Below are positions 1 to 8,529 of a DNA stretch of 64,000 nt, piece after piece (position 1 is the stretch's first letter; each line of letters starts with the position of its first letter). The position numbers were made by a program, and so were the translations under genes. Under the pieces are notes generated by a model. It was not told where the DNA came from. It was given only the letters and a program-made list of their open reading frames with translations, and did not search any database. Source of the stretch: Desulfatitalea alkaliphila (GTDB taxonomy: Bacteria > Desulfobacterota > Desulfobacteria > Desulfobacterales > Desulfosarcinaceae); contig NZ_JALJRB010000002.1 of the NCBI RefSeq assembly GCF_022968795.1, positions 62,001 to 126,000 of the forward strand, read 5' to 3'.

Positions 1-1
1 C

Positions 2-958
2 CTCCACCTGGCCACCCACCTGGGCCAGCAACTGTCCGCCATCGAGCCGCCGTCCACCGCCATGGCCGCCTTTCTGGCCATGCACCCCCCCGCTCAAAAC
101 AACGGCCCCTTCGGGCTGTTGCGCCTCGACACCGGAGGCGGCGAACTTTGCATTTACCGGAACGGCCTGCTGAGGGCCTCGCAGTGGATCGAAACCCCGA
201 CCGCCGCCGAAGACGCCGCGGACCGTCTGATGACGGCCGCCCGAGCGGTTGAAGGACGCTCCGAGACGCAACACCGGTGGTACTGCGTTGCGGCGGGGGC
301 ATCCCACGAAGTGCCCGCCGTCTTTCGGGAAGGCACCCCCCCGCTGAACATCGTGCCCCTGGACACAACCGCGGCCGGCCTCCCGGAAGCCCAATGGGCG
401 ACGGCTTACGGTCTGGCTCTGCGCGGGTTGCGCCAGGGCAACGGCGCCGTCAACCTGCTGCCGCCGACCATGCGCAAAAAGCCCGATCGCAGCGCCTATT
501 ACACCCTGATGGCGCTGACGGCGGCGGTCTTCCTGCTAGCCGGCGCCTGGGGTGTCAGCCATCTCATCCGCCACAGGATGGCCGTGGCCCACATCGAATC
601 GGAGCTCAAACACCTGCGGCCCCGGGTGGCCGAAACCGAATCCCTGCGGGCCGACAACAGCCGCCTGGAAGACCGCATCCAGGGTTTGGAGGCCTTGCGC
701 CGATCCAGGACCTCCGCTCTGGTGACCCTGGAAGAGCTCAGCGCCCGCATCCCCACCACGGCCTGGGTGGAACACCTGAACTTTCAAAATCAAGGAGTGC
801 GCATCACCGGTTTCGCCGACTCGGCCAGCGAACTGGTCACGCTCCTGGAAGAGTCCCCCCTGTTCACGAACGTGGTGTTTCTGTCCGCCATCACCCGCAC
901 CCGGGACGGAAAGGAACGGTTTCAGATCGGCATGGATTTCGAAAACCCCCAAAGCTAA
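2..958 (+). CDS. gspL: Type II secretion GspL-like protein (5' truncated)
   Basis: The reading frame is open to the left edge, so the N-terminus lies outside the window; the internal ATG at 62 is not a convincing start. The visible part has the end of a PilM/GspL cytoplasmic actin-like region, then an AVNLLPP motif, which is where PilN-type domains begin, one transmembrane helix (about residues 147-168 counted from the ATG at 62), a coiled coil and a small periplasmic ferredoxin-like domain. GspL links the cytoplasmic ATPase GspE to the inner-membrane platform. It is followed after 30 bases by a GspM-like gene, then GspC and GspD, which supports the secretion role over type IV pilus PilN. Assignment to GspL rests on context and domain order. 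Confidence 0.75.
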   Translation, partial: LHLATHLGQQLSAIEPPSTAMAAFLAMHPPAQNNGPFGLLRLDTGGGELCIYRNGLLRASQWIETPTAAEDAADRLMTAARAVEGRSETQHRWYCVAAGASHEVPAVFREGTPPLNIVPLDTTAAGLPEAQWATAYGLALRGLRQGNGAVNLLPPTMRKKPDRSAYYTLMALTAAVFLLAGAWGVSHLIRHRMAVAHIESELKHLRPRVAETESLRADNSRLEDRIQGLEALRRSRTSALVTLEELSARIPTTAWVEHLNFQNQGVRITGFADSASELVTLLEESPLFTNVVFLSAITRTRDGKERFQIGMDFENPQS

Positions 959-988
959 CCGCCACAGCGCCGATCGCCGAACACACAG

Positions 989-1588
989 ATGCCCAAAGAA
1001 CGCAAATACCTGCTCATCGCCGGCACCATCCTGCTCCTGCTGGGGGCCGTCTACCGCTTCTACCCGGACCTGGCCGCCTATTTCGGCGGTTCCAATGAAT
1101 CCGCGCTCCAGATGCGGCAGTTGAGCCGCTACCGCCAGGCAGCCGCCGAAAGGCCCCGCCTGCAGGCACAGCACACCGCCCTGCAAAGCCGGCTGGAGCG
1201 CGCCGAACAGATCCTGCTCGGCGCCCCCACCCCCTCCCTGGGGGCCGTGGACATCCAGAACGTCATCAACGACATCGCCTACGCCAACAACCTGGTGGTG
1301 GAATCGGTCCGCGTGCAACGCACCAAGGACGCTCCGGTGGAGGGCTTCCTCGAAGTGCCGGTCACCGTGACCATCAAGCTGCGCATCCGCCAGCTCACCG
1401 ACCTGCTGCACCGCATCGAAGCAGCGCCCCAGCTCTTGGCCGTCACGGACATGAATCTGCGCGCCGCGCCGGCCGGCGAACCGGACACCCTGAATGCCGT
1501 CATCACCGTGTCCGGCTACATGCCCAAACCCGAAAACGAATCCCAAAGCCAGCAACGCCGCGGAGCATCGCCGCCGCCACGGCGCTGA
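989..1588 (+). CDS. gspM: Type II secretion GspM/PilO-like protein
   Basis: 199 residues with one N-terminal transmembrane helix (about residues 7-24), a coiled-coil stretch (about 45-75) and a C-terminal alpha/beta domain of PilO/GspM type. Such proteins pair with GspL through the periplasmic domains and form part of the inner-membrane platform. The gene sits 30 bases after gspL and just ahead of gspC. The C-terminal tail is Gln/Arg/Pro-rich and probably disordered. Length fits the family. PilO and GspM cannot be separated by eye, and the choice rests on the neighbouring GspC and GspD. Confidence 0.7.
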   Translation: MPKERKYLLIAGTILLLLGAVYRFYPDLAAYFGGSNESALQMRQLSRYRQAAAERPRLQAQHTALQSRLERAEQILLGAPTPSLGAVDIQNVINDIAYANNLVVESVRVQRTKDAPVEGFLEVPVTVTIKLRIRQLTDLLHRIEAAPQLLAVTDMNLRAAPAGEPDTLNAVITVSGYMPKPENESQSQQRRGASPPPRR

Positions 1589-1607
1589 AACGGCAGCCGG
1601 AGGACCC

Positions 1608-2378
1608 ATGATCACCCGAATCGTCGCAATCAATTTGGCCCTGGCCCTCGTCGGGCTCCTGTTGCTCATCGCAACCATCGGCGTCTGGCGCAACCCGCCG
1701 CCCCTTGCCGAAACGCCTGCCACGAGCAGCGCGCACCCACAGGAGAGCCCTGTCCAGAGAGGAACCACCCGCCTCAACGAACCCGGCGTACCGCCCAAAT
1801 CCGCCTTCAACAACATCGGCGCCCGCAACCTCTTCAGCCCGGACCGCCGCGAAATGTCGGCGGCGGAGACCGAGGAGGACATCGAGGAGTTGACGGCCGT
1901 CGCGGAAGAGGCGCCGGCCCCCAAAGTGGACGGCCGCCTGATCCAGCTCTTCGGCGTGGTGCTGGCCGAGGAGCTGACCACCGCCCTGGTCAGCGACCCC
2001 TCCGTCCGCACCGGGCGGGGGCAGAACCGATGGGTGCGCCCCGGGGACCGGATCGGGCAACTCGAGGTGGAACGCATCGAACCGGAAGCGGTGATCTTCG
2101 CCGACGACCAAAGCAAGCGCTTCCGGGTGGCCCTGCACTCGCCCGACAAATCCCGCAGCAGCGCCGGCGCGGCATCCTCGCCGGGCACCCCCCGCCCCAC
2201 CGTGGTGACCACGCAACCCACGCCGGAGCCACGACCCGCGGCCCGGCCTGAAACCCGCGATGCAGCGCCATCCGGCCCGGACCGGACAACCCGGGATGGA
2301 ACGGGGACGGATGAGCAGGAGTATGTCATCATCAAAACGCCGTTTGGCGATATCAAACGACCGAAGAGTCAACCATGA
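1608..2378 (+). CDS. gspC: Type II secretion GspC-like protein
   Basis: 256 residues from the ATG at 1608, preceded by a GGAGG ribosome site; an upstream in-frame ATG at 1494 lies inside gspM and has no such site. It has one N-terminal membrane anchor (about residues 4-24), a linker, then an HR-type domain (about 60-165) containing the typical motif ARNLFSPDRR and a stretch around VDGRLIQLFGVVL. There is no PDZ domain; the C-terminus is a long Pro/Arg/Thr-rich tail. GspC couples the inner-membrane platform to the N0 domain of the secretin. The stop overlaps the gspD start (ATGA), implying translational coupling. Confidence 0.75.
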   Translation: MITRIVAINLALALVGLLLLIATIGVWRNPPPLAETPATSSAHPQESPVQRGTTRLNEPGVPPKSAFNNIGARNLFSPDRREMSAAETEEDIEELTAVAEEAPAPKVDGRLIQLFGVVLAEELTTALVSDPSVRTGRGQNRWVRPGDRIGQLEVERIEPEAVIFADDQSKRFRVALHSPDKSRSSAGAASSPGTPRPTVVTTQPTPEPRPAARPETRDAAPSGPDRTTRDGTGTDEQEYVIIKTPFGDIKRPKSQP

Positions 2379-4588
2379 CGATACCGAAACCAATGCCCAA
2401 ACACCGACCCGTCCTCGTGCTGATCGCCCTGCTGGCCTGTTTGACCATCATCGGAGCGTGCGCCCATCGGCCACCCGCGGAATCAAAGGCGGCTAATCCG
2501 CCGGCACCCGCACTCGAGGCGGAAGCACCGGAAGCCCGGGCCGTCTCGACACCCATAACTACCGAAGTGCCGCGGCAAAATGACGCCGATCCTTTGCCGG
2601 ACAAAGTTCAGCCGTTCGAGAACCCCTCGGATCGGCTTTCCGTTGCCGGCCGTGCGCCCCGCAAGGCTTTGCAGACAGCACCGCAGCGGCCGGGCGCCAT
2701 ACTGAACGCAAACGGATCCGACCCGGAGCCGAACCCGGAGGCCTCTTCGAAACAGGGCGGCATCACGCTCAATTTCGATGACGCCGACATCTATGAAGTG
2801 ATCCGCACCATGACCTCCCTGCTGGGCATCAACTACATCGTGGACCCCGGCGTGCGGGGCCGTGTGACCATCCAGACCGCCGGCGCCATCCGGCCCGACG
2901 AACTTTTTGGCGTCTTTTATCAAATACTGGAAGCCAACGGCTTGACGGCCATCGAGGAGGGACCGGTTTACCGCATCACCACCCTCAAGGACGCCGCGCG
3001 ACTGCCCCTGAAGACCCACCACGGCACCGATCACACCCCCTTGCCGCCCGGCCGGCGTATCGTGATGCAGATCATACCGTTGAACAACATTCTGGCGGCG
3101 GAAATGACCAAACTGCTCACCCCCTTCGTCTCCGCCGACGGCACCATCATCGCCGACGCCGACACCAACACCCTGTTGCTGGTGGACCGCGACAGCAACA
3201 TCGAAAAAGCCCTCCAGCTGGTGGAGACCTTCGACATCGACCTCTATGAAGGGGTCAGGTACCATTTTTTCAGGATCGATCATGTTTACGTGAACGACAT
3301 CGTTCCGGTCATAGAAAGCGCCATGGCCGCCTTTCCTGCCGGGTTTCGATCGGAAGTGAAGCTGATCCCCATCGAACGGATCAACACCCTGCTGGTCATG
3401 GCCCGGCAACAGCGCCAGTTTGACAGGGTCAAGGACCTGCTGTTCAAGCTGGACACCCCCAGCGAAGGCACCCAATCCCAGATTTTCATCTACTCCGTAC
3501 AAAACGGAGAGGCCGATGATCTGGCCGGCCTGCTGGACCGGACCTTCTCAAAAACCGCCGTGCAGGGCCAAGGGGAAAAACCAAAGGAAGAAACCGTCCG
3601 CCGCACCGACCCCAACCCTTTTCTTCGGGCCGAGGAAAGGCCCGCCGAGGCCAATCAGGAGACGGTTCCCGTCCTGGAAAGCGGCGCTTTGCCGGGAACG
3701 TTGCGCGGCGATATCCGGATCGTCCCCGACACAGCACGCAACCTGCTGATCATCGAGGCCCTGCCCACCGACTGGCCCATGATCCAGGCGGTGCTGGCCC
3801 GCCTCGACATTCTGGCCCGCCAAGTACTGATCGAGGCCATGATCGCCGAAATCCGGCTGGACGACCGCACTGAGCTGGGACTCGAATTTCAATACGTGGA
3901 AGGCCCCGGATGGATGAGCACAACGCTGCTGGGCGCCGCCACGGGCGTCGGCGGCCTGCAGTACATGATCGGCCAGACCAACCGCTGGAACGCCACCCTC
4001 AGCGCCCTGGCCAAAAAAGAAAAGATCAATGTGCTCTCGTCGCCCACCCTGCTGGCCTCCAATGGAAAGGAGGCGCGCATTGAAATCGCCGACGAAGTGC
4101 CCGTGGCCAGCGCCCAGTTCCGTTACGGCGGCGGAACGGAGCCGCCGGTAACCCAAACCAGCATCGACTACCGCACCACCGGCATCATCCTGAACGTCAC
4201 CCCCCATATCAACGAAAACGGCATGGTCACCATGGACATCCGACAAGAAGTGAGCCAGCAGGCCGGCAATGTCACCGTCGGCGACCAATCCTACCCCTCC
4301 TTTTTCAAACGCAGCGTCAACACCAACTTGACCGTCGGCCACAACCAGACTATCGTGCTGGGCGGCCTCATCCGCGAAGACGAGGAGCGCACCCGCACCG
4401 GCGTGCCCTTCTTGAGCCGGATCCCCCTGCTCGGCTTCCTTTTCGGCAAGGACGTGCGTTCAGGCGTCAAGACCGAACTGATCATCCTGATCACACCACG
4501 GGTGATCGTCCATCTGGGCGATGTGGACGCGATCACGGACGATTTCAGCCAGAAGGTGAAACGCATTCGCTATCCGGCCGATTCATAG
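2375..4588 (+). CDS. gspD: Type II secretion secretin GspD (lipoprotein form)
   Basis: 737 residues. The signal sequence ends in a lipobox (IIGAC, Cys29), so the precursor is probably a lipoprotein, unlike the classical GspD with a plain signal peptide. After a low-complexity stretch to about residue 125 comes the N0 domain (ITLNFDDADIYEVI onward), then N1-N3 repeats including ADTNTLLLVDRDSNIEKAL. The C-terminal secretin domain has the hallmark run VLGGLIREDEERTRTGVPFL near residues 665-690. It forms the outer-membrane channel for folded exoproteins. Start overlaps gspC by four bases. Several secreted proteins encoded downstream are plausible substrates. Confidence 0.93.
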   Translation: MTIPKPMPKHRPVLVLIALLACLTIIGACAHRPPAESKAANPPAPALEAEAPEARAVSTPITTEVPRQNDADPLPDKVQPFENPSDRLSVAGRAPRKALQTAPQRPGAILNANGSDPEPNPEASSKQGGITLNFDDADIYEVIRTMTSLLGINYIVDPGVRGRVTIQTAGAIRPDELFGVFYQILEANGLTAIEEGPVYRITTLKDAARLPLKTHHGTDHTPLPPGRRIVMQIIPLNNILAAEMTKLLTPFVSADGTIIADADTNTLLLVDRDSNIEKALQLVETFDIDLYEGVRYHFFRIDHVYVNDIVPVIESAMAAFPAGFRSEVKLIPIERINTLLVMARQQRQFDRVKDLLFKLDTPSEGTQSQIFIYSVQNGEADDLAGLLDRTFSKTAVQGQGEKPKEETVRRTDPNPFLRAEERPAEANQETVPVLESGALPGTLRGDIRIVPDTARNLLIIEALPTDWPMIQAVLARLDILARQVLIEAMIAEIRLDDRTELGLEFQYVEGPGWMSTTLLGAATGVGGLQYMIGQTNRWNATLSALAKKEKINVLSSPTLLASNGKEARIEIADEVPVASAQFRYGGGTEPPVTQTSIDYRTTGIILNVTPHINENGMVTMDIRQEVSQQAGNVTVGDQSYPSFFKRSVNTNLTVGHNQTIVLGGLIREDEERTRTGVPFLSRIPLLGFLFGKDVRSGVKTELIILITPRVIVHLGDVDAITDDFSQKVKRIRYPADS

Positions 4589-4592
4589 GAAT

Positions 4593-4612
4593 CGCGAGCG
4601 ATCCAGCTCGCG
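4593..4612. other. Short hairpin after gspD
   Basis: Seven-base arms CGCGAGC and GCTCGCG around a six-base loop, five bases after the gspD stop. No T-tract follows, so it is not a canonical intrinsic terminator; it may stabilise the gspD mRNA end or help factor-dependent termination. Confidence 0.4.
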
Positions 4613-4670
4613 CCAATCCCCGGGGAAACTTTTTGCGCCGCTGCCGCCCCGTGGCGCCGATCAACGCCCT

Positions 4671-5666
4671 TTGACCAAACAACGCCGCTACGCAATGGCC
4701 GCGTCATCCGGCCGCACCGCCGCCCTCCGGCGTCCCGTGCGCATCCTGCTGTCGCTGCCGGCCCTTCTCCTACTGATTCCGGTGATCGTTGCCGGCGCGA
4801 CCGCCGTTCCGCCGGAGGCGGCCCGCATCTCGGTGGTGGTGTCATCCAACCTGAAACCCTACATGGAAACGCTGCAAGGATTGGAGGCCGGCTTGCAGGC
4901 AGCGGCGGCGGCAACGCCCACCGTTCACTTCCTCGATCCGCTCAACGACCCCTCGCACACCCTGCTGGCCGGCATACTGCAAAAACAGGATCCGGACCTG
5001 CTCATATCCGTCGGCCCGGAGGCCATGGCCTTTTGCTGGAACGCCTTTGCGGACCAACCGCCCCCCATGGTCTACAGCATGGTGCTCCACCCGCACCGCG
5101 TGGTGCCCGAAGCGCCTTCCCTGTGCGGCATTTCCCTGAGCCTAGCGCCGGATCTGCAACTGCGCCACTTCCAGCACGCCTTCCCTCGCCTGGAACGCCT
5201 CGGGCTGATTTTCGATCCCGCCCACAACGAACCTTTCGCCGTGGCGGCGGCGACGGCGGCCGAACGCCTCGGCATCACCCTGGTGCCCCTTGCGGTCCGC
5301 CAACGGCAGGAGATCCCCAGCGTACTGGACCGCCACTGGCATGATATCGAGGCCCTCTGGGTGATCCCCGACGCCACCGTGATTTCCGAAAGCCTGGTGC
5401 ATTTCATCATCAAGCGGGCCCTGACCCATGGCGTCCCCGTCTTCGGGTACAACCAGTTCTTCGCCGACAGCGGCGCCGCCCTGGCCCTGGTATGCGACTA
5501 CGAAGCCATCGGCCGGCAGGCCGCGGAGGCCGCCACGGCCCTGTTGCAGGGGCGGCCATGCCCCGCCACCCACCCGGCCCATGAAGTGGTGCTCAACGAG
5601 CGGGTGCTGCAAGCCTTGGGGATGACGGCGTCCCCGCCGCCCGACAGGCCGGGGGAGGCGCCATGA
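4671..5666 (+). CDS. Periplasmic binding protein, ABC_sub_bind family
   Basis: 331 residues from a TTG at 4671, or 323 from the ATG at 4695; neither has a strong ribosome site. A signal peptide/membrane segment (LLSLPALLLLIPVIVAGATA) precedes a two-lobed periplasmic binding fold of the COG2984 type: ISVVVSSNLKPYMETLQGL, LLISVGPEAM and a conserved end region GVPVFGYNQFFADSGAALAL. No ABC permease or ATPase is adjacent. The stop overlaps the start of a membrane sensor kinase (ATGA), which suggests the protein serves as the extracytoplasmic sensor for that kinase rather than as a transporter subunit. The ligand is unknown. Confidence 0.72.
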   Translation: MTKQRRYAMAASSGRTAALRRPVRILLSLPALLLLIPVIVAGATAVPPEAARISVVVSSNLKPYMETLQGLEAGLQAAAAATPTVHFLDPLNDPSHTLLAGILQKQDPDLLISVGPEAMAFCWNAFADQPPPMVYSMVLHPHRVVPEAPSLCGISLSLAPDLQLRHFQHAFPRLERLGLIFDPAHNEPFAVAAATAAERLGITLVPLAVRQRQEIPSVLDRHWHDIEALWVIPDATVISESLVHFIIKRALTHGVPVFGYNQFFADSGAALALVCDYEAIGRQAAEAATALLQGRPCPATHPAHEVVLNERVLQALGMTASPPPDRPGEAP

Positions 5667-7174
5667 AACGCTTGAGCATCCATTCACGGCTGGTGATCGC
5701 CGCATTTCTGGTCATCGGCGCCGTGGCACTGGTCCTGGGCACTCTGGGCATCCAGGTGACCAACCACTTCATGCACGAGCGGTTCCACGACCGGATCGAT
5801 TTTCTCGCCCGCTACCTCGCCATGAATTCCGAAGTCGGGGTTTTGATCAGCGACACCCGGGGTCTCAACAGCCTGGCCCACAATCTGCTCGGTGAGGAGG
5901 ACGTCGCACGGGTCATGATACTCGACAGCGACGACAACACCCTGGTGGACCTGGAACGGCCGGAGTCCGGCCCCCTTTCCATGGTGGAGACGCCGGTGGT
6001 GTTCAAGCGCGCCAGGGGCGAAAACCTGCTCTTCAACGACGCGCTGCGCCAGACCAACCCATTCATCAGCAAACAGCCTGAAGCGGAAGTGCACATCGGC
6101 AAGGTGCGCATCTATTTCAGCACCCGCGGCATCAACGACCTGACGCGCCTCATCGGCAGGCAATTCCTTTGGTTTTCAGTGGTCGCCTGCCTGGTGGCCG
6201 GATTGGTGTTTTTCCTGGTCTCGCGTCCCATGGGAACGGAACTCAAACAGCTCACTGCCGCGGCCCAGCAGATCGGCCGCGGCGATGCCGAACTGCGGGT
6301 GATCCCGGGCCGTTTGCCGGAAACGCGCGCCTTGGCATTCTCCTTCAACGCCATGCTCGACTCGCTTGAGCACAGCCAGGCCGCCTTGCAGAAAGTGCAC
6401 CAGGAGATGAGCCGCCAGAAGGCCCTTGCGGAGATCGGCAAGTTTTCGTTGATGATCGCCCACGAAGTCAAAAACCCGCTGGCCATCATCAAAAGCTCCC
6501 TGGACATCCTCAAGCGGGAATCGCGGCTGGACCCCGAAAACACCATGGTGGGCTACATCGAAGACGAAATCGTGCGCCTGAACCGCCTGATCGAGGCGTT
6601 CCTGCAATTTTCACGGCCGGCGAAACCCGCCTTCCGCACCATCGACCTCAACCAGACCCTGGCCGATGCGGTGGCGCGCCTGCAAATGACCCATGGCGAC
6701 AACGGCATCACCATGCACATATCCCCGGCGCCCGGCCGCATTGCCGCAGCGCGGGCGGACAGGGACCTGTTGACCCGCGCCTTTTCCAACATCATCGACA
6801 ACGCCTGTGCCGCCGCCGGCACCGGGGGATCCGTCCGGGTCAGCACCACCATCGGCACCGACTATTGGCGGGCCGCCATCATCGACAGCGGCGAGGGCAT
6901 CGACCCGGCCATCGCCCAACGGGTCTTCGAACCCTTTTTCACCACCCGCAGCAAAGGCACCGGCCTCGGCCTGGCCTTCGCCGCCCAGGTGATCCTGGCC
7001 CACGGCGGCACCATAGAGGCCGACAACGCGCCCGAGGGCGGTGCCGTTTTCACCGTGCGGCTGCCCCTGACGACAGGGCCGCCGACCGCCGGCCCTTCGC
7101 TTCCGCAAGAAAAGGGGCCGGTGTTGAACGCAGATACCTGTGCTGTTGCCAACCCCGATGCCAGGAGGACCTGA
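5663..7174 (+). CDS. Membrane sensor histidine kinase
   Basis: 503 residues. Two transmembrane helices (about 10-35 and 172-192) enclose a periplasmic sensor domain. A HAMP region follows (about 193-245), then the HisKA H-box AHEVKNPLAI with phospho-acceptor His267, and an HATPase domain with N-box (NIIDNA), G1 (DSGEGID) and G2 (GTGLGLA) motifs. It overlaps the upstream binding-protein gene by four bases and ends at 7174, directly before the response regulator start at 7175. The order binding protein, kinase, regulator, TonB receptor suggests sensing of an imported ligand. The C-terminal extension of about 35 residues is without recognisable domain. Confidence 0.93.
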   Translation: MKRLSIHSRLVIAAFLVIGAVALVLGTLGIQVTNHFMHERFHDRIDFLARYLAMNSEVGVLISDTRGLNSLAHNLLGEEDVARVMILDSDDNTLVDLERPESGPLSMVETPVVFKRARGENLLFNDALRQTNPFISKQPEAEVHIGKVRIYFSTRGINDLTRLIGRQFLWFSVVACLVAGLVFFLVSRPMGTELKQLTAAAQQIGRGDAELRVIPGRLPETRALAFSFNAMLDSLEHSQAALQKVHQEMSRQKALAEIGKFSLMIAHEVKNPLAIIKSSLDILKRESRLDPENTMVGYIEDEIVRLNRLIEAFLQFSRPAKPAFRTIDLNQTLADAVARLQMTHGDNGITMHISPAPGRIAAARADRDLLTRAFSNIIDNACAAAGTGGSVRVSTTIGTDYWRAAIIDSGEGIDPAIAQRVFEPFFTTRSKGTGLGLAFAAQVILAHGGTIEADNAPEGGAVFTVRLPLTTGPPTAGPSLPQEKGPVLNADTCAVANPDARRT

Positions 7175-8524
7175 ATGGCCCGCATATTGGTAGTGGATGA
7201 CGAAGAGCGCATGCGCCATCTTCTTGGCCTCATGCTCAAAGGATCCGGGCACCAGGTGAGCGAGGCCGGAGACGGCCACGCGGCCTGGACCATGATCCAG
7301 GAAAAGCCCTTCGACATGATCATCAGCGACATCAAGATGCCCCGGCTCAGCGGCATGGAGCTGCTCCGCCGCACCCGGGAAAAAGAGGCGGCCTGCCCCA
7401 TCGTCTTCATCACCGCTTTTGCCACGGTGGATTCGGCCGTCGAGGCCATGCGGTTGGGTGCGGCCGACTACATCACCAAGCCCTTCGAGGAAGAACGCAT
7501 CCTGCTGACGGTGGAACGCACCCTCAAGCTCTCCCGGGTGCTGGCCGAAAACCGCGCCTTGCGGCAGCAGCTCAGCGAAGCCGACGCCGAAGCGCCGATC
7601 ATCCACGCCTCCGAGCCCATGGGCCGGCTGCTGGAAATGGCCGTCAAGGTGGCCCAGCGGGCCTCCGTGGTCCTGATCCAGGGCGAATCGGGCACCGGCA
7701 AGGAGCTGCTGGCCCGCTTCATCCACAAACAGAGCCCCTGCGGCCAGGGCCGTTTCGTGGCCATCAACTGCGCCGCCATCTCGCCCCACCTGGTGGAATC
7801 CGAGCTGTTCGGTCATGAAAAAGGGGCCTTCACCGGCGCCGACCGGCAGAAACCGGGCAAGTTCGAATACGCCTCGGACGGCACCCTCTTTCTGGACGAA
7901 ATCGGGGACATGCCCCTGGAGGCCCAGGCCAAAGTGCTGCGCACCCTCCAGGAAAAGACCATCCAGCGCGTCGGCGGCAACCAGGAGATCCCCGTGGAAG
8001 CGCGCATCATCTGCGCCACCAACCAGGACCTGGAAGTGCTGGCGGCACGGGGCCGATTCCGCCAGGACCTTTTTTACCGCATCAACGTCGTGCCCCTGAA
8101 CATGCCGTCGCTGCGGGATAGGCGGGAAGACATTCTGCCCCTGGCGCGCCACTTCCTCGAGCGCATTTACAGGGGCCGGCCGTTCGCCTTGACCCCCGGC
8201 GCCGCAGCGCTGCTGCAGCGCTACCCATGGCCCGGCAACGTGCGGGAGCTGGCCAACGCCATGGAGCGCGTGGCCATCCTCTCCGGCCAGGCCGCCACCA
8301 TCGATCAGGCGGCTCTCGACTTCCTGGAGCGTCGCGCACCGGGTTGCACCGACCCCGACGACTTTCAATTGCCCGCCGGCGGTTTGGACCTGGAACGGTT
8401 CGAGCGGCGCCTGATCCGCCAGGCCCTGGATCAGGCCGCCGGCAATCAGTCCCGCGCCGCCCGGCTGCTCGGCCTGACCCGGGCGAAGTTCCGCACCCTG
8501 ATGAAGAACTGTAGACAAAAGTAG
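7175..8524 (+). CDS. NtrC-family sigma54-dependent response regulator
   Basis: 449 residues with the complete three-domain layout: receiver domain with phospho-acceptor Asp52 (IISDIKMP), AAA+ domain with Walker A GESGTGKE and the sigma54-contacting GAFTGA loop at residues 217-222, and a Fis-type helix-turn-helix at the end (GNQSRAARLLGLTR). It should activate RpoN promoters when phosphorylated by the adjacent kinase. I did not find a convincing -24/-12 promoter within this cluster; genes 5663-10596 are so tightly packed that the target promoter may lie upstream of 4671 or elsewhere. Confidence 0.95.
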   Translation: MARILVVDDEERMRHLLGLMLKGSGHQVSEAGDGHAAWTMIQEKPFDMIISDIKMPRLSGMELLRRTREKEAACPIVFITAFATVDSAVEAMRLGAADYITKPFEEERILLTVERTLKLSRVLAENRALRQQLSEADAEAPIIHASEPMGRLLEMAVKVAQRASVVLIQGESGTGKELLARFIHKQSPCGQGRFVAINCAAISPHLVESELFGHEKGAFTGADRQKPGKFEYASDGTLFLDEIGDMPLEAQAKVLRTLQEKTIQRVGGNQEIPVEARIICATNQDLEVLAARGRFRQDLFYRINVVPLNMPSLRDRREDILPLARHFLERIYRGRPFALTPGAAALLQRYPWPGNVRELANAMERVAILSGQAATIDQAALDFLERRAPGCTDPDDFQLPAGGLDLERFERRLIRQALDQAAGNQSRAARLLGLTRAKFRTLMKNCRQK

Positions 8525-8529
8525 ACACC